NCBI RefSeq assembly: GCF_014192415.1
Contig: NZ_JACHXY010000002.1
Location: forward strand, 434,001-498,000
Length of the DNA stretch: 64,000 nucleotides
Direction: 5' to 3'
Source: Microbacterium proteolyticum
GTDB lineage: Bacteria > Actinomycetota > Actinomycetes > Actinomycetales > Microbacteriaceae
Below, piece by piece: positions 44,697 to 56,829 of the stretch. The notes under the pieces were generated by a model. It was given only the letters and a program-made list of their open reading frames with translations, was not told the DNA's origin and searched no databases. Each line of letters starts with the position of its first letter. The stretch's first letter is position 1. The position numbers were made by a program, and so were the translations under genes.

Positions 44697-45953
44697 TCAG
44701 TGGTCGTACGACGGCCGCGGATTCGTCGGTAGCGCTCCCCCGCCCCGCGACGGGCCCAGCAGCGAGCCCCGCGTCACCGCGCCGCGCCCGAAGCGCGCCG
44801 TGGCCCCGTCGAGCGCGCCCTCGACCCGGCGCCACTCGGCGTCGTCGTCCCAGAGGGTGGCGGCCATGGCCGCGGGCTTGAGCTTCTCTCCGCGGACGCC
44901 GACGAGCCGCACGGCCTGGCGGCGGTCGACGGAATCGAACAACTCGATCGCCGCGTCGCCGATCCGCTGGCCGACGGAGGTGGGCTCGGGCAGCGTGCGC
45001 GAGCGGCTCAACGTGGTGAAGTCCGAGAAACGCACCTTGATCGAGATGGTCGACGCCTCGTATTGCTGGGAACGGAGACGGGCACCGACACGGTCAGCGA
45101 GTCGCCGAAGTTCGACGTGGAGGGTGGCGGTGTCGGAGATATCGGTGTGGAAGGTCTCTTCGTGACCGACGCTCTTCTCGGAGCGGCCCGTGTGCACCTC
45201 ACGCGCATCGATGCCCCGCGACAGATGCCAGATCCGCTCCCCCATCGCGCTCCCCAGCACCTGATCCAGGGCGTGCCGCGGCGTGTCGAGGATGTCGGAA
45301 ACGAGCCGGATGCCGCGGGACTCCAACGCCTCGGCCGCCTTGGGCCCGACGCCCCACAGCGCACGCACCGATCGGGGCCGGAGGAACGCTTCGGTGTCTG
45401 CCGCCGCGACGACGAGCAACCCGTCGGGCTTCGAGATCGTCGAGGCCATCTTGGCCACGTGCTTCGTCGCCGCCACGCCGATGCTGCACGTCAGTCCGGT
45501 TTCGGCCTTCACCCGTGCGCGCAGCTCCCGGGCGATCGTGCCGGGGCTGCCCCAGAGCCGCCGCGCTCCGCGGACGTCGAGGAAGGCTTCGTCGATAGAG
45601 AGGGGTTCGACCAGGGGCGTGACGTCGTGGAAGAGGGCCATCACCTGACGCGACATCTCCGTGTAGCGGTGATACGGCGGATTGACCACGATCGCCGTCG
45701 GGCACAGACGAAGGGCGATGGCGACGGGCATGGCCGACTTGACCCCGTACCGACGGGCCTCGTAAGACGCGCTCGAGACGACGCCGCGGCCTTCGGATCC
45801 TCCGATGATCAGCGGCTTGCCCGCCAGCGACGGGTCGTCGAGGACGGCGACGGACGCGAAGAACGCATCCATGTCGACATGCAGGATGCCGGTGCCGGTG
45901 TCATCCGCGTCGGAGCGCGAGACGATGCGCCCGGTGCCGTCTCCGCGTCCCAT
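44697..45953 (-). CDS. dinB: DNA polymerase IV (Y-family, DinB)
   Basis: A 418-residue error-prone polymerase for translesion synthesis. The Y-family opening HVDMDAFFASV holds the first catalytic aspartate; SIDEAFLDV is the second carboxylate motif. SIGVAATKHVAKMAS (fingers) and the helix-hairpin-helix ALWGVGPKAAE follow, and the little finger continues to about 370. The final 50 residues are variable. The ATG at 45953 is preceded by GGAG at only two bases and GACAAT at six, a weak leaderless-like form. No LexA box is evident. Confidence 0.95.
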   Translation of the reverse strand: MGRGDGTGRIVSRSDADDTGTGILHVDMDAFFASVAVLDDPSLAGKPLIIGGSEGRGVVSSASYEARRYGVKSAMPVAIALRLCPTAIVVNPPYHRYTEMSRQVMALFHDVTPLVEPLSIDEAFLDVRGARRLWGSPGTIARELRARVKAETGLTCSIGVAATKHVAKMASTISKPDGLLVVAAADTEAFLRPRSVRALWGVGPKAAEALESRGIRLVSDILDTPRHALDQVLGSAMGERIWHLSRGIDAREVHTGRSEKSVGHEETFHTDISDTATLHVELRRLADRVGARLRSQQYEASTISIKVRFSDFTTLSRSRTLPEPTSVGQRIGDAAIELFDSVDRRQAVRLVGVRGEKLKPAAMAATLWDDDAEWRRVEGALDGATARFGRGAVTRGSLLGPSRGGGALPTNPRPSYDH

Positions 45954-46027
45954 GACTCCATTGTCTCTCGTACCCCCGACATCGGGTCGGGCCGGCGCTC
46001 GCCCGACCGCAACCGTCGCGGAACGAC

Positions 46028-46074
46028 GGATGCCACGACCCGAGCCGTTCATGACGGTCGAGGTCGTGGCATCC
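46028..46074 (-). terminator. Terminator after gatB, GGATGCC inverted pair
   Basis: GGATGCCACGACC (46028-46040) and GGTCGTGGCATCC (46062-46074) are perfect 13-base arms with a 21-base loop, immediately past the gatB stop at 46081. Confidence 0.82.
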
Positions 46075-46080
46075 GGTGTC

Positions 46081-47598
46081 TTACAGCGCGGCGGCGCGCT
46101 CCAGCACCAGCTCGCGCACTCGCGCGGCGTCGGCCTGACCCCTCATGGCCTTCATGACCGCGCCGATGACGGCTCCGGCGGCCTGCACCTTGCCGTCGCG
46201 GATCTTCGCGAGCACGTCGGGCTGGGCGGTGAGGGCGGTGTCGATCGCAGCGATGAGGGCTCCGTCGTCGGAGACGACCGCGAGCCCCCGCGAGTCGACG
46301 ACCTCTTGCGGGGTCCCTTCGCCGGCGATGACGCCCTCGAGCACCTGGCGCGCGAGCTTGTCGGTGAGGGTCCCCGCATCGACGAGCTTCTGCAGTGCGG
46401 CGACGTTCGCAGGCGACACGAGGTCGGCGGCGTCGCGCTCCTGGGTGTTGGCGACGCGGGTGATCTCACCCGTCCACCATTTGCGCGCGGTGGCGGGGCT
46501 CGCACCGGCGGCGACCGTCTCGGCGACGGCGTCGAGCAGCCCGCCGTTCGCGACGTCCTGGAACTCCAGGTCGGTGAAGCTCCACTCGGCCTTGAGCCGT
46601 CGACGGCGCGCCGCCGGCGGCTCAGGCAGCGCCGCGCGCAGCTCTTCGATCAGCTCGGGGGCCGGTACGACGGGCAGCAGATCGGGCTCGGGGAAGTAGC
46701 GGTAGTCGTCGGCATCCGACTTGGGACGACCGGGCGAGGTGCGCCCGGTGTCCTCGTGCCAGTGCCGCGTCTCCTGCGTGATCGTGCCGCCCTTGGCCAG
46801 GATCGCCGCCTGCCGCTGGATCTCGTAGCGCACCGCTCTCTCGACCGAGCGCATCGAGTTGACGTTCTTCGTCTCGGTGCGGGTGCCGAGCTTCTCCTGC
46901 CCGCGGGGACGCAGCGACACGTTCGCGTCGCAGCGCAGGTTGCCGCGCTCGAGCTTGGCCTCCGAGATACCGAGTCCGCGGACGATGTCGCGGATCGTCG
47001 CGACGTACGCCTTCGCCAGGTCGGGAGCCGAGTGCTCGGCACCGAAGATGGGCTTGGTGACGATCTCGACGAGGGGGACTCCCGCACGGTTGTAATCGAC
47101 GAGCGAATACTCCGCGCCCTGGATGCGACCGGTGGAGCCTCCCATGTGGGTGAGCTTGCCCGCGTCTTCCTCCATGTGCGCCCGCTCGATCGGGATCGTC
47201 ACGATCGTCCCGTCGGCGAGTTCGACGTCGACCGAGCCCTCGAAGGCGATCGGCTCGTCGTACTGCGAGATCTGGTAGTTCTTCCCGAGGTCGGGGTAGA
47301 AGTAGTTCTTGCGCGCGAAGCGGCTCGACGGGGCGATCGAGCAGCCGAGGGCGAGGCCGAGGCTGATCGACGAGCGGATCGCCTCTTGATTGACCACCGG
47401 GAGGGCCCCCGGGAGTCCCATGTCGACCGGGGCGACGAGCGTGTTGGGCTCTGCGCCGTGGTTCGCCTCGTTGGCCGGGTTGGGCGCCGCCGAGAACATC
47501 TTGGTGGCGGTGTTCAGCTCGACGTGCACCTCGAAGCCGAGGACGGGCTCGAAGAGCTCGAGCGCCTCGTCGAAGTCCATGAGTGCGTCTTTGGCCAT
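46081..47598 (-). CDS. gatB: Asp-tRNA(Asn)/Glu-tRNA(Gln) amidotransferase subunit B
   Basis: A 505-residue subunit that activates misacylated Glu-tRNA(Gln) or Asp-tRNA(Asn) for amidation. The opening [10 protein letters not shown] is the GatB mark, then [17 protein letters not shown]. The yqeY-like tail domain (about 360-505) has the helical C-terminus. It overlaps the gatA stop (TGATG). With gatA and gatC it makes the GatCAB complex. A GGATGCC hairpin ends the operon. Confidence 0.97.
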   Translation of the reverse strand: MAKDALMDFDEALELFEPVLGFEVHVELNTATKMFSAAPNPANEANHGAEPNTLVAPVDMGLPGALPVVNQEAIRSSISLGLALGCSIAPSSRFARKNYFYPDLGKNYQISQYDEPIAFEGSVDVELADGTIVTIPIERAHMEEDAGKLTHMGGSTGRIQGAEYSLVDYNRAGVPLVEIVTKPIFGAEHSAPDLAKAYVATIRDIVRGLGISEAKLERGNLRCDANVSLRPRGQEKLGTRTETKNVNSMRSVERAVRYEIQRQAAILAKGGTITQETRHWHEDTGRTSPGRPKSDADDYRYFPEPDLLPVVPAPELIEELRAALPEPPAARRRRLKAEWSFTDLEFQDVANGGLLDAVAETVAAGASPATARKWWTGEITRVANTQERDAADLVSPANVAALQKLVDAGTLTDKLARQVLEGVIAGEGTPQEVVDSRGLAVVSDDGALIAAIDTALTAQPDVLAKIRDGKVQAAGAVIGAVMKAMRGQADAARVRELVLERAAAL

Positions 47599-49118
47599 CA
47601 GAGCGACGCTCCGTTCGTGAGAGAGGGGGCCCGATCCAGCAACGGTCCGCCCCACTGGTCGACGAGCAACGCTTCGAGCGCCGCGCCGACACGGTACAGA
47701 CGGGCGTCTTCACGGGCGGGGGCGAGGAACTGGATACCGACGGGCAGGCCGTCCTCTTCGGCGAGGCCGCTGGGGATCGAGATGCCGGGGACCCCCGCGA
47801 GGTTCGCCGGGATGGTCGTGATGTCGTTGAGGTACATCTGCAGCGGGTCGTCGATCTTCTCGCCGATGCGGAACGCCGTCGTCGGCGCCGACGGGGTCGC
47901 GATGACGTCGACCTGGCCGAAGGCCGCTTCGAAATCCTGCTGGATGAGCGTGCGCACCTTCTGCGCGCTGCCGTAGTAGGCGTCGTAGTAGCCGGCCGAC
48001 AGCGCGTAGGTACCGAGGATGATGCGACGCTTGACCTCGGGGCCGAAGCCGGCGTCGCGGGTCGCTGCCATGACGTTCTCGACGGTGGCGGCGCCCTGCG
48101 GGTTCACGCGCATACCGAAGCGCACGGAGTCGAACTTCGCGAGATTGCTCGACGCCTCGGCGGGGAGGATGAGGTAGTAGGCGGCCACGCCGTACTCGAA
48201 GTGCGGGGCGCTGATCTCGACGATCTCGGCACCCTGCGCCTCCATCGCCGACAGCGCCGCGCGGAACGACGCGGTGACACCCGACTGGAAGCCGCTGCCG
48301 TCGAGTTCGCGGACGACGCCGACCTTGAGTCCCTGGAGCACCTGACCCGTCGCCCCCTCGCGGGCGGCGGCGGCGAATGACGGCCACGCGTCCGACAGCG
48401 AGGTCGAATCGTTCGCGTCGTGTCCGCCGATGACGTCGTGCAGCAGTCCCGCGTCGAGCACGGTGCGGGTGACCGGTCCCACCTGGTCGAGGCTGGACGC
48501 CAGCGCGATGGCGCCGTACCTGCTCACTCCGCCGTACGTCGGTTTCACGCCTACCGTGCCGGTGACGTGCGCGGGCTGGCGGATCGAGCCGCCGGTGTCG
48601 GAGCCGAGGGCGAGCGGCGCCTCGAAAGCGGCGACGGCCGCAGCCGACCCGCCGCCGGAGCCACCGGGGATGCGGTCGAGATCCCACGGGTTGCGGGTGG
48701 GACCGTATGCCGAAAACTCCGTGGAGGAGCCCATCGCGAACTCGTCCATGTTCGTCTTGCCCAGCGGCACCAGGCCCGCGGCGCGCGAGCGCGCGACGAC
48801 GGTGGCGTCGTAGGGCGACATGTAGCCCTCGAGGATCTTCGATCCGCTCGTGGAGGGCATGTCGGTGGTCACGAGCACGTCTTTGACGGCCAGGGGGACA
48901 CCGGCCAGCTCGTGCAGCTGCTCACCGGCCGCGCGACGGCGGTCGATGTCGCGCGCGACGTCGAGCGCGTGATCGCTGACGTGGAGGAAGGCATGGACGT
49001 CACCGTCGACGGCGGCGATGCGGTCGAGATGCGCCTGCGTGGCTTCGACGCTGGACACCTCGGATGCCGAGAGCTTCGCGGCCAGTTCGGCTGCGGTCAA
49101 GCGGGTGAGATCGCTCAT
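47598..49118 (-). CDS. gatA: Asp-tRNA(Asn)/Glu-tRNA(Gln) amidotransferase subunit A
   Basis: A 506-residue amidase releasing ammonia from glutamine for GatB. The Ser-cisSer-Lys triad is Lys79 (AVKDV), Ser154 (GGSGGGS) and Ser178 (GSDTGGSIR). The ATG at 49118 has AAGGAG nine bases upstream. The gene follows gatC by 64 bases. Confidence 0.97.
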   Translation of the reverse strand: MSDLTRLTAAELAAKLSASEVSSVEATQAHLDRIAAVDGDVHAFLHVSDHALDVARDIDRRRAAGEQLHELAGVPLAVKDVLVTTDMPSTSGSKILEGYMSPYDATVVARSRAAGLVPLGKTNMDEFAMGSSTEFSAYGPTRNPWDLDRIPGGSGGGSAAAVAAFEAPLALGSDTGGSIRQPAHVTGTVGVKPTYGGVSRYGAIALASSLDQVGPVTRTVLDAGLLHDVIGGHDANDSTSLSDAWPSFAAAAREGATGQVLQGLKVGVVRELDGSGFQSGVTASFRAALSAMEAQGAEIVEISAPHFEYGVAAYYLILPAEASSNLAKFDSVRFGMRVNPQGAATVENVMAATRDAGFGPEVKRRIILGTYALSAGYYDAYYGSAQKVRTLIQQDFEAAFGQVDVIATPSAPTTAFRIGEKIDDPLQMYLNDITTIPANLAGVPGISIPSGLAEEDGLPVGIQFLAPAREDARLYRVGAALEALLVDQWGGPLLDRAPSLTNGASL

Positions 49119-49182
49119 CGTCGCTGCTCCTTCGTCGAGGACGGGGTGCTTGAACGGTCGAACATGGACGGGACGTTGCCGG

Positions 49183-49482
49183 TCACTGTTCCTCCCCCAG
49201 GATCGCGGTGACGCGGAAACGGCCGTCGGCTTGGTCGGGCGCGTTCTGCAGGACCTGCTCGCGCGTGAGCTGCTGCTGCACGACGTCGGGACGGAAGACG
49301 TTCTCGAGCGGGATCGGGTGGCTCGTCGCGACGACATCAGGGGTCGCGACCTCGGACACCTTCGCGATGTTGTCGACGATGGCATCCAGTTGGCCGGTGA
49401 GGCTCTGCACCTCTTCGTCGCTCAACTGGATTCGAGCGAGCACACCGAGGTGGCGCACGAGATCAGGGGTGATTTCAGACAC
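49183..49482 (-). CDS. gatC: Asp-tRNA(Asn)/Glu-tRNA(Gln) amidotransferase subunit C
   Basis: A 99-residue small subunit that clamps GatA and GatB. It opens [20 protein letters not shown] and ends in the conserved C-terminal strand ([13 protein letters not shown]). The GTG start at 49482 follows TAGACT and six bases (leaderless form), marking the start of the gatCAB transcript. Confidence 0.96.
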   Translation of the reverse strand: MSEITPDLVRHLGVLARIQLSDEEVQSLTGQLDAIVDNIAKVSEVATPDVVATSHPIPLENVFRPDVVQQQLTREQVLQNAPDQADGRFRVTAILGEEQ

Positions 49483-49632
49483 CCGTCGAGTCTAGTTCGC
49501 GCGCCGCCGGCTCCCGGGACCGCGGTGGATGGCGTCCGCGTCGAATTCCTGTCCTCCCGCGGGTGAGCGATCGTCCCCGTGCGCTGTGGACAGGTCGGCC
49601 GGGGGGAACCGCCCACGTCCAAGGCTGGCCGG

Positions 49633-51312
49633 GTGACGAGCTTCGATCCGCCGCGACCCTGGACCATGAGTTACGCCGCGGGGGTGCCGGACGACCTGGC
49701 CCCGCAGAGCGGTTCGCTCATCGACATCGTCGACGCGTCCGTCCGCGATTATCCGGACGCCCCTGCCCTGCAGTTCTTCGGACGCGAGACGACCTACGCC
49801 GAGCTTTCCCAGCAGATCGCGCGCGCAGCCGCCGCGCTGGCGGCCCACGGTGTCCGCGCGGGAGACCCCGTCGCCATCGTGCTGCCCAACTGTCCGCAGC
49901 ACATCGTCGCGTTCTACGCGGTGCTGCGCCTGGGCGCGGTGGTCGTCGAGCACAATCCGCTCTACACCCCGCGCGAACTACGGAAACAGTTCGAAGACCA
50001 CGGCGCGAAGCACGCGATCGTCTGGAGCAAGGTCGTCGCGGCGGTGCAGGAGTTCCCCGCCGATCTCCGCGTCGACACGCTCGTCTCGGTGGACGTGACC
50101 CGCGCGATGCCGGTGCTGACGCGTGTCGCCCTTCGGCTGCCCGTCGCGAAAGCACGGGAGTCGCGTTCGGCACTCCACGCGAAGACGAAGGGCGCGACCG
50201 ACTGGGACGATCTCGTCCGTCACACCGCGCTGGCCCCGTCGCATCCACGCCCCGCGGCCGACGACCTCGCGATCATCCAGTACACGAGCGGCACGACGGG
50301 TACGCCGAAGGGAGCGATGCTCACCCACGCGAACCTCCTCGCGAACGCCGCCCAGGCGCAGGCGTGGGTCCCGCAGATCGTCCGGGGCGAGGGCTGCGTG
50401 GTCTACGCGGTCCTGCCCATGTTCCACGCCTACGGCCTCACGTTGTGCCTCACGTTCGCGATGTCGATGGGGGCGCGTCTGGTGCTTTTCCCGAAGTTCG
50501 ACCCCGATCTCGTGCTCGCCGCGACGAAGAAGCACCCGGCCACGTTCCTCCCGCTCGTGCCGCCCATCGCCGACCGTCTCCTGACGGCATCGCAGCAGCA
50601 AGGCGTCTCCCTCGCCGGCACCGACGTGGCCATCTCGGGCGCCATGGCTCTGCCGCATGAGCTCGTCGTGCCGTTCGAGAAGGCCACGGGCGGGTTCCTC
50701 GTCGAGGGGTACGGCCTCAGCGAGTGCTCCCCCGTGCTGATGGCGAACCCCGTCGCCGACAACCGCGTCGCCGGCACCGTCGGGCTGCCCCTCCCGGGAA
50801 CGGAGTGCCGCGTCGTCGACCCCGACGACCCGCACACCGACGTCGAGCACGGCGAACTCCTCGTGCGGGGGCCGCAAGTGTTCCGCGGGTACTACGGCAA
50901 GCCCGAAGAGACCGCCGCCGTGTTCGTCGACGACTGGTTCCGCACCGGCGACATCGTGACGATCGACGAGGCGGGCTTCGTCCGCGTCGTCGACCGCATC
51001 AAAGAGCTGATCATCACCGGCGGCTTCAACGTCGCCCCCACCGAGGTCGAGAGCGTGCTGCGCCAGCACCCGTCCGTGATCGACGTCGCCGTCGTGGGGC
51101 TACCCGACGAGCACTCCGGCGAACAGGTCGTCGCGGCGGTCGTCGCGTCGGACCCCGACACGTTCGACGCGGAGGCCGTCCGCGCGTTCGCACGCGGCAT
51201 TCTGACGCCCTACAAAGTGCCGAAGCGCCTCGTCATGGTCGAGGAGCTCCCGCGCTCCCTCATCGGCAAGGTCCTGCGGCGGCAGGTGCGCGACCAGCTG
51301 CTGTCGGACTGA
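49633..51312 (+). CDS. Long-chain acyl-CoA synthetase (AMP-forming, ANL superfamily)
   Basis: A 559-residue adenylating enzyme that makes fatty acyl-CoA. The ATP loop is YTSGTTGTPKGAM, the adenylate motif is GYGLSECSP, the hinge is DRIKELI with GGFNVAPTEVE, and the C-terminal lysine is in RSLIGKVLRR. The GTG at 49633 is one of two reasonable starts (ATG at 49666); neither has a good ribosome site. Its chain-length preference is unknown. No partner genes are adjacent. Confidence 0.92.
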   Translation: MTSFDPPRPWTMSYAAGVPDDLAPQSGSLIDIVDASVRDYPDAPALQFFGRETTYAELSQQIARAAAALAAHGVRAGDPVAIVLPNCPQHIVAFYAVLRLGAVVVEHNPLYTPRELRKQFEDHGAKHAIVWSKVVAAVQEFPADLRVDTLVSVDVTRAMPVLTRVALRLPVAKARESRSALHAKTKGATDWDDLVRHTALAPSHPRPAADDLAIIQYTSGTTGTPKGAMLTHANLLANAAQAQAWVPQIVRGEGCVVYAVLPMFHAYGLTLCLTFAMSMGARLVLFPKFDPDLVLAATKKHPATFLPLVPPIADRLLTASQQQGVSLAGTDVAISGAMALPHELVVPFEKATGGFLVEGYGLSECSPVLMANPVADNRVAGTVGLPLPGTECRVVDPDDPHTDVEHGELLVRGPQVFRGYYGKPEETAAVFVDDWFRTGDIVTIDEAGFVRVVDRIKELIITGGFNVAPTEVESVLRQHPSVIDVAVVGLPDEHSGEQVVAAVVASDPDTFDAEAVRAFARGILTPYKVPKRLVMVEELPRSLIGKVLRRQVRDQLLSD

Positions 51313-51404
51313 GCCGCTGCGGCGGAAGCTGTCGCGTTCGCGCCATTCGCTACCGTGGCAGCGCGGGTCGATCGCGGCCCGGCTATGACTTGTGGGGGGA
51401 AACC

Positions 51405-51890
51405 ATGATCAGAACACGTGCACCGTTCGCCTTGATCGCCGCCTCGGCGCTGCTCCTGCTCGCGGGGTGCTCCGCGGGCGGCGGCTCGACGACAGCGGAC
51501 CAATCGGCTGCACCGCCGGTCGCGACCTCGACGGCATCGGCGCCGGAGGCCGCCGAAACGGAGGGCGGGCAGTCGAAGGCCGACGCCTGCCAGATCGTCA
51601 TCGCGTCCTTCAGCGATGTGGTGTCGACCAGCCAGGCCATCGACACCACCGACCCCCAGGGCACTCTCGCGGCCTTCACCGCACTGACCGACAAGGTGCA
51701 GGGGGAGTTCTCGCGCATCACGAACGAGGAGATCGCCCCCGTCGCGCAGAAGGCCGGCGCCCAGCTCGACGAGTACGCCGCGTTCCTCGAGGGTTTCACA
51801 GCAGACCCCGCCCGAGCGAGCGAGTTCGGCGCTCAGGTGACCGCGCTGCAGGAGAGTTTCACGCAAGCGGGAACGGCCTGCCAGGGCTGA
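51405..51890 (+). CDS. Hypothetical lipoprotein
   Basis: A 161-residue secreted lipoprotein with signal LIAASALLLLAGC, lipobox LAGC and Cys22. A Ser/Thr/Pro/Ala-rich linker (about 25-60) leads to a helical domain (about 60-161) with two cysteines, DACQIVIA and GTACQG, that could form a disulfide. The ATG at 51405 follows GGGGGGA. The function is unknown; it may resemble helical-bundle surface lipoproteins of actinobacteria. Confidence 0.82.
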   Translation: MIRTRAPFALIAASALLLLAGCSAGGGSTTADQSAAPPVATSTASAPEAAETEGGQSKADACQIVIASFSDVVSTSQAIDTTDPQGTLAAFTALTDKVQGEFSRITNEEIAPVAQKAGAQLDEYAAFLEGFTADPARASEFGAQVTALQESFTQAGTACQG

Positions 51891-51902
51891 GATCGAGTGT
51901 GC

Positions 51903-51928
51903 GGGGCGGGAGCTCGGCCTCCCGCCCC
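51903..51928. terminator. Bidirectional terminator between the lipoprotein gene and ligA
   Basis: GGGGCGGGAG (51903-51912) and CTCCCGCCCC (51919-51928) are complementary 10-base arms, between two converging genes, so it may serve both. Confidence 0.8.
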
Positions 51929-51954
51929 TTCGACACCTCCGCCCGAGGGTCGTC

Positions 51955-54381
<2,427 letters not shown>

Positions 54382-54490
54382 TTATGGACGGCCTCCGACA
54401 TCGCCCGAGGGCCTCGCCGCGACCACCCCGAGGGGAGGCGATTCCGGCGGCATCCACCGTCCGACCGACCAGCTGACGCGGCGCGCGGGC

Positions 54491-55588
54491 TCAGGCGTCG
54501 ACCGGCACCGCAGACACGGTCCGGTCGATCGTGAACTGCCCGACCACGCGCGTGCCGTCGTACAGCACCGCCGTCTGCCCGGGGGCGACCCCGTCGAACG
54601 GGGTGTCGGGCCGGACCGTCAACAGGCCGTCCACCAAGGAGGCGAACGCAGGAACCGGGTCGGCGTGCGCACGGATCTGTACGTCGCACGCGAAGGAGTC
54701 GGTCGACGGCGCGCGTCCCGCCCAGGTGAAACGCTCCCCCGCGATCTCGGAGCAGGCGAGCGCCTCCTTCGGTCCGACCACGACGGTGTTGTTCACCGGC
54801 CGCACCTCGAGCACGAAGCGGGGTTTTCCATCGGCCGCCGGCACACCCAGCTGCAGACCGCGGCGCTGACCGACGGTGAACGCGTGAGCGCCCTCGTGCG
54901 AACCGACCACAGCGCCCGTGCGGTCCAGGATCTCGCCGCGCTCGGCCCCCACCTTGTCGGCGAGCCACCCGCGCGTGTCGCCGTCGGGGATGAAGCAGAT
55001 GTCGTGACTGTCGGGCTTCTGCGCCACCGACAGGCCGCGCGCTTCCGCCTCCGCACGCACGAGCGCCTTGGACGGCGTGGACCCCAGAGGGAAGTAGGTG
55101 TGCGCGAGCTGCTCGGCGGTGAGCACGCCCAGCACGTACGACTGGTCTTTGGCGTTGTCGGACGCACGGTGCAGCTCGCGGCCCTCGGGAGTGTCCACGA
55201 GGGTCGCGTAGTGGCCGGTGCACACGGCGTCGAAGCCGAGCTCGAGCGCGCGCTCCAGGAGAGCGGCGAATTTGATCTTCTCGTTGCAGCGCATGCAGGG
55301 GTTCGGGGTGCGCCCGGCGCGGTACTCGGCGACGAAGTCGTCGATCACGTCGTCGCGGAAGCGTTCCGAGAAGTCCCACACGTAGAACGGCATCCCGAGC
55401 TTGTCGGCGGCGCGGCGCGCGTCCATCGCGTCTTCGATCGTGCAGCATCCGCGGCTGCCCGCGCGGAGGGTTCCTCCGGCACGCGAGAGCGCGAGGTGCA
55501 CGCCGACCACCTCGTGCCCCGCCTCGACGGCACGGGCCGCCGCCACCGCGGAGTCGACCCCACCGCTCATCGCCGCCAGAACTCGCAT
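54491..55588 (-). CDS. mnmA: tRNA-specific 2-thiouridylase MnmA
   Basis: A 365-residue enzyme adding sulfur to U34 of tRNA-Lys, -Glu and -Gln. The PP-loop is SGGVDSA near 8-14. Catalytic cysteines are Cys98 in NPCMRC and Cys198 in SHDICF, joined by a disulfide relay. The ATG at 55588 has TAGACT and six bases before it, and that TAG is also the stop of the cysteine desulfurase gene just upstream (9 bases). It receives sulfur from that enzyme, though it may also start from its own leaderless promoter. Confidence 0.96.
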   Translation of the reverse strand: MRVLAAMSGGVDSAVAAARAVEAGHEVVGVHLALSRAGGTLRAGSRGCCTIEDAMDARRAADKLGMPFYVWDFSERFRDDVIDDFVAEYRAGRTPNPCMRCNEKIKFAALLERALELGFDAVCTGHYATLVDTPEGRELHRASDNAKDQSYVLGVLTAEQLAHTYFPLGSTPSKALVRAEAEARGLSVAQKPDSHDICFIPDGDTRGWLADKVGAERGEILDRTGAVVGSHEGAHAFTVGQRRGLQLGVPAADGKPRFVLEVRPVNNTVVVGPKEALACSEIAGERFTWAGRAPSTDSFACDVQIRAHADPVPAFASLVDGLLTVRPDTPFDGVAPGQTAVLYDGTRVVGQFTIDRTVSAVPVDA

Positions 55589-55597
55589 CGCCCCAGT

Positions 55598-56782
55598 CTA
55601 CGAACGTGCCGCTGTACGGGCGCCGGATGCCACAGCGCGGGCGTACGCCTCGGGCAGGCGGGCGAGCAGGGCGTCCACGTCGGACGAGGTGGACGTGTAC
55701 CCGAGGGTGAATCGCAGCACCGAACGCGCAGCCCGGTCGTCGAGGCCCAGAGCGAGGACGACGTGCGAAGGCTCGGCGACGCCCGCTTGGCACGCCGACC
55801 CCGTCGACACGGCGATGCCCGCCATGTCGAGCAGGAACAGCAGCGTCTCGCCCGCGGCATCCGGGAACAGTACGTGCGCATTGCCGGGAAGGCGCCCGTC
55901 GGGGTCGCCGAGCAGTCGCGCCCGCGGAAGAGACGAGCGGATGCCGTCGATCAACCGCTCGCGGAGGGCGACGAGCCGCTCCGATTCGCGCACGCGCTCC
56001 GCCTCGGCGGCGCGGGCAGCTGCAGCGAACGCCGCCGCGCCCGCGACGTCCTGGGTCCCCGCGCGGAGGCCCCGCTGCTGGGCGCCGCCGTGCATCAGGG
56101 GTGTCAGCCGCGCATGCCGCGATACGACGGCCGCACCCACCCCGACGGGGCCGCCGACCTTGTGCGCCGAGACCGACATCGCCGCGAGGCCCCCGGGGGC
56201 GGTGCCTGCCCCGCGCCACGCGGCGAAGTCGACCGCGATCTGTCCCAGCGCCGAGACGGCGTCGAGGTGCAGGGGCACGGAGGCGCTGGATGCCGCCCGG
56301 GCCAGGCCCGCCGCATCCTGAAGGGTCCCCACCTCGTTGTTGGCCACGAGCGCGGTCGCCAGGCCGGCCCCGGGCAGGGCGGAGGAGAAGGCATCCACGC
56401 CGATGCGGCCGTGAACGTCGAGCGGCACGGCGCGCACCGTCGCCTGCTCGGCCGCGGCGAGCCAGCCGACGACGTCGAGCGTGGCATGGTGTTCGCCGTC
56501 GGGGAGCACCACGGCATCCATCCCCTCGGTCCGCGACCACCACAGGCCCTTGAGCGCGAGGTTGGCCGCCTCTGTGCCGCCGGACGTGAAGACGATCTCG
56601 ATGGGCTGGCAGCCGAGCACCTCGGCGAGCTGATCGCGGGCGTCTTCGAGCAATCGACGCGCCGCCTGACCGGCTCCGTGGATGGATGACGGATTGCCGA
56701 GCACCTCGTGCGCATCGAGCCACGCGTCGCGGGCCTCTCGGCGCAGCGGCGTCGTCGCGGCGTGATCGAGGTAGACCTGCAC
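55598..56782 (-). CDS. Cysteine desulfurase (IscS/NifS-like)
   Basis: A 394-residue PLP enzyme that takes sulfur from cysteine. The PLP lysine is Lys208 in SAHKVGGP and the persulfide cysteine is Cys331 in STGSACQAG. It opens VYLDHAATTPL. The GTG at 56782 follows a GAGGGGGA site. The gene ends nine bases before mnmA, so its likely role is sulfur supply for tRNA thiolation; a general Fe-S role cannot be excluded. Confidence 0.93.
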   Translation of the reverse strand: MQVYLDHAATTPLRREARDAWLDAHEVLGNPSSIHGAGQAARRLLEDARDQLAEVLGCQPIEIVFTSGGTEAANLALKGLWWSRTEGMDAVVLPDGEHHATLDVVGWLAAAEQATVRAVPLDVHGRIGVDAFSSALPGAGLATALVANNEVGTLQDAAGLARAASSASVPLHLDAVSALGQIAVDFAAWRGAGTAPGGLAAMSVSAHKVGGPVGVGAAVVSRHARLTPLMHGGAQQRGLRAGTQDVAGAAAFAAAARAAEAERVRESERLVALRERLIDGIRSSLPRARLLGDPDGRLPGNAHVLFPDAAGETLLFLLDMAGIAVSTGSACQAGVAEPSHVVLALGLDDRAARSVLRFTLGYTSTSSDVDALLARLPEAYARAVASGARTAARS

Positions 56783-56829
56783 CTTACGTCCCCCTCACGC
56801 TGTCCGCTGCCTTCACTACCCTAAGACGC

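Noticed and set aside
45953..46080. LexA box upstream of dinB
   Set aside because: No GAAC-spacer-GTTC type sequence is seen; the region is filled by the gatB terminator.
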